DNA of 64,000 nt from Leptospira jelokensis (GCF_004769635.1 NZ_RQGH01000040.1:62001-126000), one strand, 5' to 3'; numbered from the stretch's first letter, positions 16,039-25,434 are shown. Notes: a model not told the origin generated them from the sequence alone. Numbers and translations: made by a program.

Positions 16039-16432
16039 TTCTGGTCCCATCATCGCTTTATTTAACGAAAAAGACAAGTTTCACAAATCAATTCTTAAAT
16101 ATTTGAAATCATTTAAGGGAGAATTGATTTCTTCCTGGCCTGTGGTAACAGAAGTTATATACCTACTTTCTTTCTCAGTTGAAGCGCAATCTGATTTTTT
16201 GGAATGGATTGAACGAGGTGGTATCCAAATCTTTAATCTTAGTATTGAAGATCTGAAGTATATTAAAAGTCGGATGAAAAAATATTCTGACTTACCAATG
16301 GATTTGGCTGATGCATCCTTAATGTGTATTGCAGAAAAATTTGAATATGAAAATATCATTAGCATAGATTCTGATTTTTCTATTTACAAAACTGTAAAAG
16401 GAAAGTTTTTGCGAAATCTGTATCATGTATAA
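16016..16432 (+). CDS. PIN-domain toxin (VapC-like)
   Basis: A 138-aa PIN-domain nuclease with acidic ligands Asp8 (ALIDSGPI), Glu46 (VVTEVIYL), Asp99 (MDLADASL) and Asp118/120 (ISIDSDFSIY). This order and the LADASLMCIAE segment fit VapC-like toxins, which cut structured RNA. It looks intact. It diverges clearly from the other VapC in the window, so the two are unlikely to be a recent duplication. Confidence 0.9.
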   Translation: MKNVALIDSGPIIALFNEKDKFHKSILKYLKSFKGELISSWPVVTEVIYLLSFSVEAQSDFLEWIERGGIQIFNLSIEDLKYIKSRMKKYSDLPMDLADASLMCIAEKFEYENIISIDSDFSIYKTVKGKFLRNLYHV

Positions 16433-16465
16433 AAAATTTCGTTCGCCAAATAGATCCATTTTCTA

Positions 16466-16575
16466 TTGCGCCAGCGATTGCAGCGGAAATCCTTTCGCAA
16501 AGCGAAAGATTGGAGCGAAAAGCGCGGTCGCTTTTGGAAGGAGAGTCACTGCCACCAAACGACTGCGAGGCGCCC
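16466..16575. repeat. GC-rich structured intergenic element
   Basis: A locally GC-rich stretch in an AT-rich intergenic gap. It carries two hairpins in tandem: CTTTCGC/GCGAAAG (16492-16498 and 16502-16508, 3-nt loop) and AAAAGCG/CGCTTTT (16518-16524 and 16529-16535, 4-nt loop). Composition and structure resemble dispersed intergenic repeats, but copy number cannot be judged from one window. It closes the TA patch. Confidence 0.45.
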
Positions 16576-16611
16576 AATCTCTTTCCTAAAAGAGTAACTT
16601 CAATTTACCAT

Positions 16612-17451
16612 TCACTCGATTTCTAAAATTTGTTTCATCCAGTTCCAAGTTTCTTCTGGTCGTTCGAAGGGAAAAAAATGGGTGAAACCCGGAAAGATGG
16701 TCACACTTGACTTCGGATGTACTTTTGTGAGTAGGTTTGCATACTTCGGACTACAAACTTCGAATGTTTCGGGAATGGCAATGTGGTTTTCGGTTTTGAT
16801 GCCATAAAAATTTTTGAAAACATGGAAGTGGGCATGTCCAAAGATTTTTGCTTCGACTCTTGGGTCACAACAGAGTTTCACTTCGTTTTCGTGGCCTGTG
16901 GGAACAAAACAAGAATTTAGGTAATCTTCAAAGATCGATGGTTCAAAATTCGCAAACGCTGGGAATTTTCGAAATGACCGCCTAACAAGCTCAATGGATT
17001 TGAAATGTGTCCTTCGTTTTTTGGCACCTTTGGCAAGTGGGTTCTCTAAAAATTTAGAAAGTAGGATGAGTTTCCAACCAAGGATGACGGGGTCCATTGC
17101 AAGAACTTTGGTAAAGCGTTCTGGTTGTTTTTTTGCAGCAAGTAAAGAAGAGGCACCACCGAGCGAATGGCCAATGATCGTTGCATTTGTGATCCGTTCA
17201 TGGTCAAGAAGGGAAAGGATTTGGTCACGGAACACATTCCAATTCTTGAATTGCAATGTGAATTCAGAACGACCATGCCCAACAAAGTCTGGTGCAATGA
17301 CACGGTAATGTTTTTTTAATCGTTCAAAATAATAAAGATAACAACCCGCACTGTAACCGTTGGCATGACAAAAAATAACTGTGGGTCCTGGTGTTTCTGA
17401 ATCTAAGTAAGCAGTTTCCCAATTTTTGTAGCGAAAGGATTTTGGTTTCAT
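16612..17451 (-). CDS. Alpha/beta hydrolase
   Basis: A 279-aa alpha/beta-hydrolase. Motifs are VIFCHANGYSAGCY (oxyanion HxNG), VIAPDFVGHGRSE, the nucleophile elbow IIGHSLGGASS (~residues 95-105) and the terminal TIFPGFTHFFPFE carrying the catalytic His. It resembles the MhpC/lysophospholipase-like branch. No signal peptide, so cytoplasmic. It is divergent from the 17499 gene with only 47 nt between. Substrate unknown. Confidence 0.85.
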   Translation of the reverse strand: MKPKSFRYKNWETAYLDSETPGPTVIFCHANGYSAGCYLYYFERLKKHYRVIAPDFVGHGRSEFTLQFKNWNVFRDQILSLLDHERITNATIIGHSLGGASSLLAAKKQPERFTKVLAMDPVILGWKLILLSKFLENPLAKGAKKRRTHFKSIELVRRSFRKFPAFANFEPSIFEDYLNSCFVPTGHENEVKLCCDPRVEAKIFGHAHFHVFKNFYGIKTENHIAIPETFEVCSPKYANLLTKVHPKSSVTIFPGFTHFFPFERPEETWNWMKQILEIE

Positions 17452-17498
17452 TTTCTATTTGACCCTTCCCGATTTCCATCGGATTTTGTCTCTATCCC

Positions 17499-17888
17499 AT
17501 GCAATTCCAAGTCATCCTCTTCTTCTGTATAGCTGTATTCTTCAATGCATTGGCGAATATTTTAATCAAAACATCTTCCATGCAGGACAAACAAGTTTCG
17601 CCGGGAGAAGGATTTTGGAATCTTGTTTTTACAGTATTCAATCCTTATTTCATTGCAGGTCTTGCAAGTTTTGGTTTAGCACTTCTTGGTTACCGATATG
17701 TTTTAGGAAAAGGATTAAAACTTTCATTAGCATACCCTGTGTTCACTTCCAGTGGTTTTATCATTGTGCTGATTGCTTCTTCCATTTTTTTCAAAGAAAG
17801 ACTAAATTTTACGCAGTGGCTCGGGATTTCATTTATTTTAGTAGGCGTATGGTTAACCGCCTTGCAGATGTTTGACGTTAACTCTTGA
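17499..17888 (+). CDS. Small EamA/SMR-type transporter-like membrane protein
   Basis: A 129-aa protein with four predicted membrane helices: VILFFCIAVFFNALANILIK, FNPYFIAGLASFGLALLGY, a helix in SLAYPVFTSSGFIIVLIASS, and WLGISFILVGVWLTALQM. The YPVFTSSGFIIV and KERLNFTQWLGI patterns match the drug/metabolite (EamA/SMR-like) superfamily; four helices means it must dimerise. It overlaps the sulfatase-like gene by 4 nt. It could move a lipid-linked substrate used by that enzyme, as ArnE/F-like proteins do; this pairing is inference. Confidence 0.65.
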   Translation: MQFQVILFFCIAVFFNALANILIKTSSMQDKQVSPGEGFWNLVFTVFNPYFIAGLASFGLALLGYRYVLGKGLKLSLAYPVFTSSGFIIVLIASSIFFKERLNFTQWLGISFILVGVWLTALQMFDVNS

Positions 17889-19753
17889 TTCCAAAACACC
17901 TTTTTAAAATCATTTTTAATTTAAATCGAATCCATTCGCTTTCTGTTTCCATTTTATTTGTCTTAGTTCTCACTTCTTTTTGCAAAAAAGAAAACTCCCT
18001 TTCGGAATCGAATTTGGAAGAGGGTAAGTATGATGCGGATAGTAAAATAAATGTGACCAGTCATCTTTCCCAATCAAAACCAAATGTGATCTGGATTGTG
18101 ATTGATAGCCTTAGGGGTGACATCATTGGAAATTACAATGTAACACCTAACATAGATATGTTTGCCAAAGATGGGATCCAATTCCAATACCATTTGGTGA
18201 ATGCTGCATGGACTCGGCCATCCACACTTGTTTTTTTTACAGGGAAATATGCTTCCGCCAATCCTGTCAATTTTTGGGATTACCCCACGACAAAATCGGA
18301 GGTGCAAGCCTTTTATCGTTCTGAAAAAAAACCATTGCCCAAAGTATTAAAAGATTCAAAGTATAACACGGTAATGGTGGGAAATAATCCATTCCTTACT
18401 GATAAGTATGGACTTGGTGTCGATGTAGGTTTTGATGAGTTATACGATTTCTCTAACTACAGTGAAGATACCAAAAAAATCACAAAAAAAACCTTAGAAG
18501 TGTTGGAAGCTGTCTCAGCAAAAGAAGATCCTTTCTTTTTGTTTTTGAATTACAATGATCCCCACAAACCTTATACACCGCCTCCTGGATTCACAAACCG
18601 AATCCAAACAAAGGAAAACTTAGACGAACGAAAGTTGAATTATTTGGGTGAAGTGGCTTTTGTGGATGAAGAGCTGGGAAAGGTTTTTGAATCAATTAAA
18701 ACCAAAGGACTTTGGGAAAATTCTCTGATCCTCATCACCGCCGATCATGGAGAAGTGATGCATTCTTCACATGCGATCTCTCCTTTTACAGGGACCAATA
18801 CCTATTATGGACATGGACAGGATTTGTTTTTAGAAAATATCCATGTACCACTTCTTATCAAATTACCAAATTCCAAATTGCAAAAAGCAGTTCAGTCTAT
18901 GACACGCTCCATTGATTTGTATCCAACCGTTCTTGATTATATTGGAATTCCGATACCAAAATCCATCCATGGATTGTCTTTGCGTCCCATCATCGAAGGA
19001 AAAGAGACCAACAAACGAACATACTACGGGGAGACAAGGTTCACGCAAGGGTATGGAGAAGGGAAAGAGTTTTTATTGCAAAGGTCGTACCGGTTTCATG
19101 AATTAGGAAAGTTTTGGCAAGGTTCAGTTGGAAACGAGTTTTATTTGTATTTTGATACAACGTCTGATCCGAACCAAGAAAGACCCATTCGGATCAACCA
19201 CATGGATTCTATCGGCGAACTAAAATTAAATGCAGCATTAGAGAAAAAAATGAAAAGGTTTTGGAAACAAATTCGTTCGATGGAACCAAAACTTCCAATG
19301 TATCACCTATGGGTGAACCCAAGTCCTACTGCAACTGAATCAGAAATTCAGATTTCTGTTCCGAGTGGCATCATCCGTTTGGAAAATCTTCCATCCAATG
19401 TGATTGTCGAAGAAAAAGGGAAATTCGTAAAACTCAAAACCAAGGATCAAGTTCCGTTTCAAATTAGTTTTGAAGTATACCCTGATGTGAGTTTTCCTGA
19501 ATTCAAAGTTTGGATGGGGAAACAAGAAGTCGCAAAATCGGATATCCGAATCGGTTATTTTGGTGTGAATCTTTCGGCGTGTAAGAGGGACTGTGATCTG
19601 TTATACGAATCGCAATCCTTTCGGCCAATCATCCACCCACAAACAAAGGTTCATTTTTGGAAAGAAGGTGGCCTAAAAAAATCCTACGAAAACAAACAAG
19701 AACTTGGAACTGATGCATTGGACATACTAAAAAAACAAGGGTATGTGCAATAA
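17885..19753 (+). CDS. Sulfatase-fold (alkaline phosphatase superfamily) lipoprotein
   Basis: A 622-aa protein starting at a TTG that overlaps the previous stop. Residues ~16-33 are a lipoprotein signal ending at LTSFC (Cys33). The sulfatase fold begins PNVIWIVIDSLRGD (metal Asp74), then AAWTRPSTLVFFTGKYAS, NYNDPHKPYTPP and LITADHGEVM. The nucleophile position (usually Cys/Ser-x-Pro-x-Arg) reads Thr110-Arg-Pro-Ser, so no formylglycine can form; a Thr nucleophile is typical of phospho- or phosphoethanolamine-transferases and LtaS. The C-terminal ~150 residues look beta-rich. Likely an envelope-facing hydrolase or transferase. Confidence 0.8.
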   Translation: MIPKHLFKIIFNLNRIHSLSVSILFVLVLTSFCKKENSLSESNLEEGKYDADSKINVTSHLSQSKPNVIWIVIDSLRGDIIGNYNVTPNIDMFAKDGIQFQYHLVNAAWTRPSTLVFFTGKYASANPVNFWDYPTTKSEVQAFYRSEKKPLPKVLKDSKYNTVMVGNNPFLTDKYGLGVDVGFDELYDFSNYSEDTKKITKKTLEVLEAVSAKEDPFFLFLNYNDPHKPYTPPPGFTNRIQTKENLDERKLNYLGEVAFVDEELGKVFESIKTKGLWENSLILITADHGEVMHSSHAISPFTGTNTYYGHGQDLFLENIHVPLLIKLPNSKLQKAVQSMTRSIDLYPTVLDYIGIPIPKSIHGLSLRPIIEGKETNKRTYYGETRFTQGYGEGKEFLLQRSYRFHELGKFWQGSVGNEFYLYFDTTSDPNQERPIRINHMDSIGELKLNAALEKKMKRFWKQIRSMEPKLPMYHLWVNPSPTATESEIQISVPSGIIRLENLPSNVIVEEKGKFVKLKTKDQVPFQISFEVYPDVSFPEFKVWMGKQEVAKSDIRIGYFGVNLSACKRDCDLLYESQSFRPIIHPQTKVHFWKEGGLKKSYENKQELGTDALDILKKQGYVQ

Positions 19754-19827
19754 CTACTTTTCTATCCGAATGAATATTTAAACCCATTCACATTGAATCG
19801 CACTGGATGGGAATCAAATTCAGATTA

Positions 19828-22800
19828 TCAATCATTGTCGTTGTTTGTGACTGAAAGATTGGGGATCGTTTCTCCATTAAATCCTGTCCCACCACCTCTC
19901 AGAGATCCAAATAAAATTGAATAAAGTACATTCCCATCCACCAAACCATCATCCACACCAGTGATCACAATATTTTGAAAGGAATTCCAATCAGTGGATG
20001 TAAATGTTAGATTTGAAAGAGAGCTTGTGCCTTCTGCAACATTGGAACTTGATACTGCAATGTTTACATTTGTAGTTGGACGTGCCCGTAGCCTAACTTG
20101 GAATCGAGACTGACCACCAAGTTCCGTTGTTACTAAATTAGGTGAAGAGACTAAGCCTCCATGAACGTTGGGAGAGGTGCCACAAGCGGCCATCGGATTT
20201 GGATCAATACAGGGAACGATATCGTATAAATTGTAGATGTGGACTCCTGGAATGGAACTTGGAGTGAGTGCACTGTAAATGGTGGACGGAGAAAATCCAG
20301 TTCCAGTTTCACTGGAAGAGATTTGAGGGTTGATGTTATAATTTGCATCTAACACGTCGGCTGAGTCTTGGCCAACGATCGTAACCAACTGTCCTGTGCC
20401 AAAATTGGATGGAGTAAAAGTCAATGGTGCTGTGGGAAAGGAAACAAGCCCACCAGGAGTGCTTGAAAAATTAATTGTAACATCGGTTGTGGGTTGTGAA
20501 TTGAGATAGATGTAAAACTCAGAACTTGCACCCGTTTGGGAAGTGATAACCGTAGCTGGTGCAAAAGCAGATGTGGTGATGCCTGCGGAATCGTTGTCAT
20601 TTAACGTGAGTTCGGGGTAATCAGCCGATGGAAAAGGATTCACTCCATTGTAAAATCCATCGGTGGAGGTTAGCACTCCCACTTCAATCGGACAAACTAC
20701 ATTGCCATCGTCTACTGAATCGTTAAATGGTGTAACCGTGATTGTGTTGTGTGCTCCAATTGTATTCCAATTAGCATTTGTAATGGTGACGGTGTTTGTT
20801 GAAATCGAAAACTGTGTGACAGTCGGACCCGTAAACAAAGTACATGGGAAACTAGAAGGGATCGAAATTGGGATTGTAACATCATCAGTTGGGGCTTGGC
20901 TGAGTAAAATGTAAATGGAAAACGATGCCGCATTTTCTGCGCGAACCATTACTTGCGGTGTGATGACAGTCACAGGATTTTCAGAGACACTATAATTGAC
21001 TAGGTTTGCGGTGGTGCCATTACTCCCCACAAAACTATCATACCAAGATGGGAAAGATCCCGTTTCAGCTCCCGAAACAGTGATGTTATAATTTATATTT
21101 CCATCACTCAATAGATCTGACACACCAACAATTTCCACTGGAACAGATGTGCTCCAATTGGTTTCATCAAATACATATTGTTTGGAACCAACAGGAGTTC
21201 CACTGTCATTGATCATCCCTTCTGTTGTGTCAGATGTGGATAAGGTCACTGTCACAGAATTTCCTGGGATGGGGCGGCTCCCTAATCGTAAACTGTAAAA
21301 AGTAGAAAACCCTGACTCAGTCGTAAAGTAAGGTTGTCCTGTATCCAAAGTGAATAAAATTTTTGGAGATGGGTTGTCGTTATCAGTGATAGTAATGGTT
21401 ACATCACTTGGATTCATTCCTTCATAGTCAGTGCCAGAACCGGAAATTGCACCTAATGTAAGTGTATGGGTCCTTGTATTGGATTCATTGATGGAATCAT
21501 TGACCACAGTGACTGTCACGGTTTGTGCTGTTCCATAATTTGTATGAGTGAATGTAAGGTTTGCTGGCGAAAAACTATATTGAGTAGAATCAGGTAACGA
21601 AAATGTTTCCGCTGTGATGGGGATGGTCACAGAACCACTCGCACAAGATGCCAAGTTGCCCGGAGTGTCACAGGGAGCTGCATTCAATCGAAGAGTAAAC
21701 GTTCCATCTGCATCACCTTCTGTTAGATTGAGTGTAGTTGTGGAAAAGGTAAACCCTTTTGTATCATTGTCTGTGATGGTGACCACCAAATTCCCGTTTG
21801 TATCTGTATACCCAGGCACAGCCCCCGTGGGATACAAACCTGTAAAATAAGATCCATTTGCTTGTGGGATATGAATTGTGACTGGAATATTTCCATCAGC
21901 AAAAGAATCTGTCACAGAACGAATCGTGATGGTTTGGGCTACATCCCATCCACTTTCACTCGAATTCCCAGTAAAACTCCCTGCCTGTCCGTTGGTGGGA
22001 GTAAAGGTGAGTGTACGTGAAGCGGCAACTCCGGAAACACTATTGAGTAAAACAGCTTCCGTACCATCAGAAGAGGTGATGGGCCCAATTACGACATTCG
22101 AATTCGGTTTTAAAGACAAACGAATTTCAAATGTGATGGTAGAGGTCCCATTTTCTACTATGGAAGAAGCAGATAAATTTTGAATGCGCACCATAGGTTC
22201 GTTGCTATCGGTGTTGATTGCGGTCACGGCTGGGATTGAAAGAGAATTGTATTTTGTATCAACAGAGGATGAATTTGCAAAATTGATATTTACATTTTGG
22301 TCACCATCATCTGTGCCATCTAACACAGATGTGATGGTAACGGTTTGCGGTGTATTCCAGTTGGCTGTGGTAAATGATAAAGAAGTTGGTGATACGGTAA
22401 TCTCTGAAGTATTACTAGAAGAAATTGTTGGTAGGTTCACAGTTTGGGTGGGTTGTGAATTTAAAACAACAGTAAAAGTTTCAGTAAAGGGAGTACCATT
22501 TTCATGAACGACAAGCCCGCCAACAGGAGTCACTGTAATCCCTGCAGTATCATCGTCAGTTACAGAGAAACTAATTTGTGTTGGAGGTGGGATAACATTG
22601 TAAACAGGATCAGCGCTCCCCCCGGTATCCACAGAGCCAAACTGTAATACCACTGTCCTTGTATCTTCATCAATGGAGTTATTATTTGTTGTTATTTGGA
22701 TCAATTGGTCAATGTTCCAATTGGCATTGGTAAACACCAAACTAGCTGTATTCACATTGGTAATGGAATTGTTTTCATTAATTCCAGTGAGGGTGACAGT

Positions 22801-24087
22801 GGAACCAGGTGGGGGTTGGGAAGAAAGGCGTATTGTAAAATTAAGCAAACCACCATTTTCTGAGATGGTCAAACTTCCAGGCGAACTTAAAACAAAACCA
22901 GGTACGTCATTATCGGTGTTGGTTACTGTTGGAAATACTGGTCCCGCCAAACCATTGTAATCTGAGTCTGTTGATGTGGCAGCACTAGAAACGATCGATA
23001 CTGTCTGTGATCCATCCACAATGAATTCATCCACTCCAGTGACCGTTACGATCTTGGGTGTAAACCATTCTGCAGGGGCGAAGCTGAGTGTAGAGGGACT
23101 AGTAACTGCTTCAGAGCTCGGAGTCGCCACAATGGAAGGAATGGTGACGGTATCTGTAGGAAGTGTATTTAATACCACTCCAAATGACACAGCACCTCCG
23201 GCTTCTGTTGTGGTTAAACCAGATAAATTCACTACAGTAAAACCAGCAATATCATTATCTACATTGGTACCTGTGATGATTGGAACCACCTTTCCCATGT
23301 AAGCTGGATCAAAAGAGATCGTTGGGTCGGCAGAGATTTGGAATGTGCTATCATCAACACTAAAATCATCGACACCAGTCACTGTTACTGATTGAGGTAC
23401 ATCCCAGTTATTAGGTGTAAAAACAAGTTCAATGGATTCGACAGTTGCCTCTGTTGTATCATTTGATACAAAATTCCGAATGTAAACATCTTGCATCGGC
23501 CTTGTTTGTAATACGTAAAAAATTTGGCCAGTTTCCCCCGTTTCTGATGTTAACAGTCCAAAAACAGGACTTGCAGCCACACCAGAAGATTCGTTGTCGG
23601 TATTAACTACAATTAGTACTGGTAAACTCTGCGTTGAAAATCGGAAGTCAGAAGTTAAGATACTTCCTAATTGTACACGAAAGGTTTGGTTTCCATCTGC
23701 CAAGAGATCGTCAACTCCCGCCAAACGAACTGTATGCGGTTCGTCCCAATTTTCTGGAGTAAAATCGATAAATGTATCGGATAATAAAACTCCTTCTGTG
23801 GGATCGGAGATGGTGATTGGTCCAATTCTCACTGAACTGTTTGGTTCAATGTTCAAACGAAGTATGAATTCTGCTTGTCTTCCATTTTCACTCGTGAATA
23901 AAAAATTGGGAGCTTCATAGATCACAGAACCTTGGCCGGCTGCTTGGACAAAAAACGAGCCGAACAATCTTTGTAGATTAACAGGAGTTACCGATTGGCA
24001 GGAAAAAAAGAAGGTTGAGAAGAGGATGAGGGCAAAGGAAATTTTTGGTTTGAACACGGTTCCGATTTGTCCTCTTATGCATCCCAT
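19828..24087 (-). CDS. Giant lipoprotein with about eleven Calx-beta-like repeats
   Basis: A 1419-aa protein. The N-terminus (FKPKISFALILFSTFFFSC) is a lipoprotein signal with Cys in FFFSCQS. The rest is about eleven repeats of 105-145 residues, each built as: a TTE.GG / SENGG opening; a strand ending in RL or VLN..P; a SDTTEG-like turn; LTFTPxNWxxPQxVTVTGVDD; a DGN- or DGS-containing turn; and a closing NTDNDxAG. This matches Calx-beta domains, which bind calcium through the acidic DD and DND turns. It is probably surface-exposed and may be an adhesin or matrix protein. AGGGAG precedes the ATG. Confidence 0.85.
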   Translation of the reverse strand: MGCIRGQIGTVFKPKISFALILFSTFFFSCQSVTPVNLQRLFGSFFVQAAGQGSVIYEAPNFLFTSENGRQAEFILRLNIEPNSSVRIGPITISDPTEGVLLSDTFIDFTPENWDEPHTVRLAGVDDLLADGNQTFRVQLGSILTSDFRFSTQSLPVLIVVNTDNESSGVAASPVFGLLTSETGETGQIFYVLQTRPMQDVYIRNFVSNDTTEATVESIELVFTPNNWDVPQSVTVTGVDDFSVDDSTFQISADPTISFDPAYMGKVVPIITGTNVDNDIAGFTVVNLSGLTTTEAGGAVSFGVVLNTLPTDTVTIPSIVATPSSEAVTSPSTLSFAPAEWFTPKIVTVTGVDEFIVDGSQTVSIVSSAATSTDSDYNGLAGPVFPTVTNTDNDVPGFVLSSPGSLTISENGGLLNFTIRLSSQPPPGSTVTLTGINENNSITNVNTASLVFTNANWNIDQLIQITTNNNSIDEDTRTVVLQFGSVDTGGSADPVYNVIPPPTQISFSVTDDDTAGITVTPVGGLVVHENGTPFTETFTVVLNSQPTQTVNLPTISSSNTSEITVSPTSLSFTTANWNTPQTVTITSVLDGTDDGDQNVNINFANSSSVDTKYNSLSIPAVTAINTDSNEPMVRIQNLSASSIVENGTSTITFEIRLSLKPNSNVVIGPITSSDGTEAVLLNSVSGVAASRTLTFTPTNGQAGSFTGNSSESGWDVAQTITIRSVTDSFADGNIPVTIHIPQANGSYFTGLYPTGAVPGYTDTNGNLVVTITDNDTKGFTFSTTTLNLTEGDADGTFTLRLNAAPCDTPGNLASCASGSVTIPITAETFSLPDSTQYSFSPANLTFTHTNYGTAQTVTVTVVNDSINESNTRTHTLTLGAISGSGTDYEGMNPSDVTITITDNDNPSPKILFTLDTGQPYFTTESGFSTFYSLRLGSRPIPGNSVTVTLSTSDTTEGMINDSGTPVGSKQYVFDETNWSTSVPVEIVGVSDLLSDGNINYNITVSGAETGSFPSWYDSFVGSNGTTANLVNYSVSENPVTVITPQVMVRAENAASFSIYILLSQAPTDDVTIPISIPSSFPCTLFTGPTVTQFSISTNTVTITNANWNTIGAHNTITVTPFNDSVDDGNVVCPIEVGVLTSTDGFYNGVNPFPSADYPELTLNDNDSAGITTSAFAPATVITSQTGASSEFYIYLNSQPTTDVTINFSSTPGGLVSFPTAPLTFTPSNFGTGQLVTIVGQDSADVLDANYNINPQISSSETGTGFSPSTIYSALTPSSIPGVHIYNLYDIVPCIDPNPMAACGTSPNVHGGLVSSPNLVTTELGGQSRFQVRLRARPTTNVNIAVSSSNVAEGTSSLSNLTFTSTDWNSFQNIVITGVDDGLVDGNVLYSILFGSLRGGGTGFNGETIPNLSVTNNDND

Positions 24088-24165
24088 TTAGGGTTCTCCC
24101 TCTTTATTCTACGAGAAAAAAGGCCAAAATCAGAAAAAAATTTCCAGGAAATGCAATAAAACAAG

Positions 24166-25359
24166 ATGAACCAAAACACAAACCCCAACGCAAAAGGTCC
24201 ACTTTCAGGCGTAAAAGTCGTCGATTTGTCCTTACTCCTTCCAGGGCCACTTTGTTCCCAACACCTTGCCGATATGGGAGCCGAAGTCATTAAAATCGAA
24301 AACCCTCGTGCCTATGATGGGTCACGGGCAATGTTCAAAGGCAAAACCGGATACCCCGCCCTCTTTATGATGCTCAACCGAAACAAAAAGGCGATCACTC
24401 TCAATTTAAAACGAGAACAAGCCAAAGAAATTTTATTCAAACTATTAGAAGATGCTGATATTCTGTTGGAAGGATTTAGGCCTGATGGAATGGATAAAAT
24501 GGGAATTGGGTATGATGTCCTAAAAGAAAAATTCCCACGTTTGATTTACTGTGGCATTTCTGGTTATGGGACCAGTGGAAAGTACGTAGACTTTGCTGGA
24601 CATGATTTGAATTATCTGGCGATCTCTGGTGTCCTTGACCAAACGGGAAATCCTCCGAGACCTGCCGGTTTCCAAATGGCTGATGTAGGTGGCGGAACAC
24701 TCACAGCTCTTTCTGCTATCCTTGCTGCTTTGTATTATAGAGAAAAAACAGGTAAGGGGCAAAAGATTGATATCTCGATGACTGATGCCTCTATCCAATT
24801 CATATCCCTTTATGGTGGGATTTTGTCAGCATCTGGTGTTTCTCCAGAAGCAGGGAATGATATCCTTTCTGGTAAATTACCAAATTATAATGTATATGAA
24901 ACAAAAGAAGGTAGGTATGTAGCACTCGGTGCTTTGGAAGATATGTTTTTCCAAACATTTTTGCGAGCTGCGGGAATGGAAAATTTAACAAAAGAACACC
25001 CTATGGTTGAAGAAAACCTCCCTATCATTAAACAAAAGTTAACTGATTATTTTAAATCCAAAACCTTTACTGACTTACAACCGATTTTTGACAACACGGA
25101 TGCTTGTTTGTCTCCAATACTGAATATGAAGGAAGTATCGGAAGACCAACATATGAAAGATCGAGGGATGGTTCTCGAAAGGAATCATCCAAAATATGGT
25201 CCAATCTTACAATTTGGATCTCCTTTTCATTTTTCGGAAACACCATTTGTGTACCGCAATGACCCACCGGAACATGGAGAGCACACCGAGGAAATTTTAA
25301 CCCAATTGGGGTTTTCCAAAGAGCATATTTCAGGCTTCAAAAAAGACAGAGTCATCTAA
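24166..25359 (+). CDS. CoA transferase, family III (CaiB/BaiF)
   Basis: A 397-aa family III CoA-transferase. Seen: GVKVVDLSLLLPGPLCSQHL at the N-terminus, ADMGAEVIKIENP, LNLKREQAKEIL, LLEGFRPDGMDKMGIG, the conserved GYGTSG and AGHDLNYLA segment, QMADVGGGTLTAL carrying the catalytic Asp, and GKGQKIDISMTDAS. Family members include alpha-methylacyl-CoA racemase and formyl-/carnitine-CoA transferases; the racemase-like branch is most likely here. The single-domain length is normal. It is divergent from the Calx-beta gene. Confidence 0.88.
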   Translation: MNQNTNPNAKGPLSGVKVVDLSLLLPGPLCSQHLADMGAEVIKIENPRAYDGSRAMFKGKTGYPALFMMLNRNKKAITLNLKREQAKEILFKLLEDADILLEGFRPDGMDKMGIGYDVLKEKFPRLIYCGISGYGTSGKYVDFAGHDLNYLAISGVLDQTGNPPRPAGFQMADVGGGTLTALSAILAALYYREKTGKGQKIDISMTDASIQFISLYGGILSASGVSPEAGNDILSGKLPNYNVYETKEGRYVALGALEDMFFQTFLRAAGMENLTKEHPMVEENLPIIKQKLTDYFKSKTFTDLQPIFDNTDACLSPILNMKEVSEDQHMKDRGMVLERNHPKYGPILQFGSPFHFSETPFVYRNDPPEHGEHTEEILTQLGFSKEHISGFKKDRVI

Positions 25360-25401
25360 CGAATCTTGCTTTTTTTTTCGAACTTCTGTACTTTGTCCTA
25401 G

Positions 25402-25420
25402 GGGAGAGGTAAACTCTCCC
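25402..25420 (+). promoter_or_regulatory. Leader hairpin directly upstream of the SbcD-like gene
   Basis: GGGAGAG (25402-25408), loop GTAAA and CTCTCCC (25414-25420) form an exact 7-bp stem ending 14 nt before the ATG at 25435. The purine-rich arm is the only Shine-Dalgarno-like sequence nearby. There is no T-tract, so it is more likely a translational or mRNA-stability element than a terminator. Its arm sequence resembles the CHAT start hairpin. Confidence 0.45.
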
Positions 25421-25434
25421 TTACACAAATCCAT

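Noticed and set aside
17499..17888. Frameshifted half of a ten-helix EamA transporter
   Set aside because: A complete four-helix unit with its own start and stop; the 4-nt overlap with the next gene argues for an intact small protein.
20663..23920. Several plus-strand open frames of 78-108 codons
   Set aside because: They lie antisense to the repeat lipoprotein, share its periodicity and show no family motif; judged to be mirror frames.
19828..24087. CRISPR or tandem DNA repeat array
   Set aside because: The periodicity is at protein level (Calx-beta domains, 105-145 residues); the DNA copies are too diverged and lack spacer structure.
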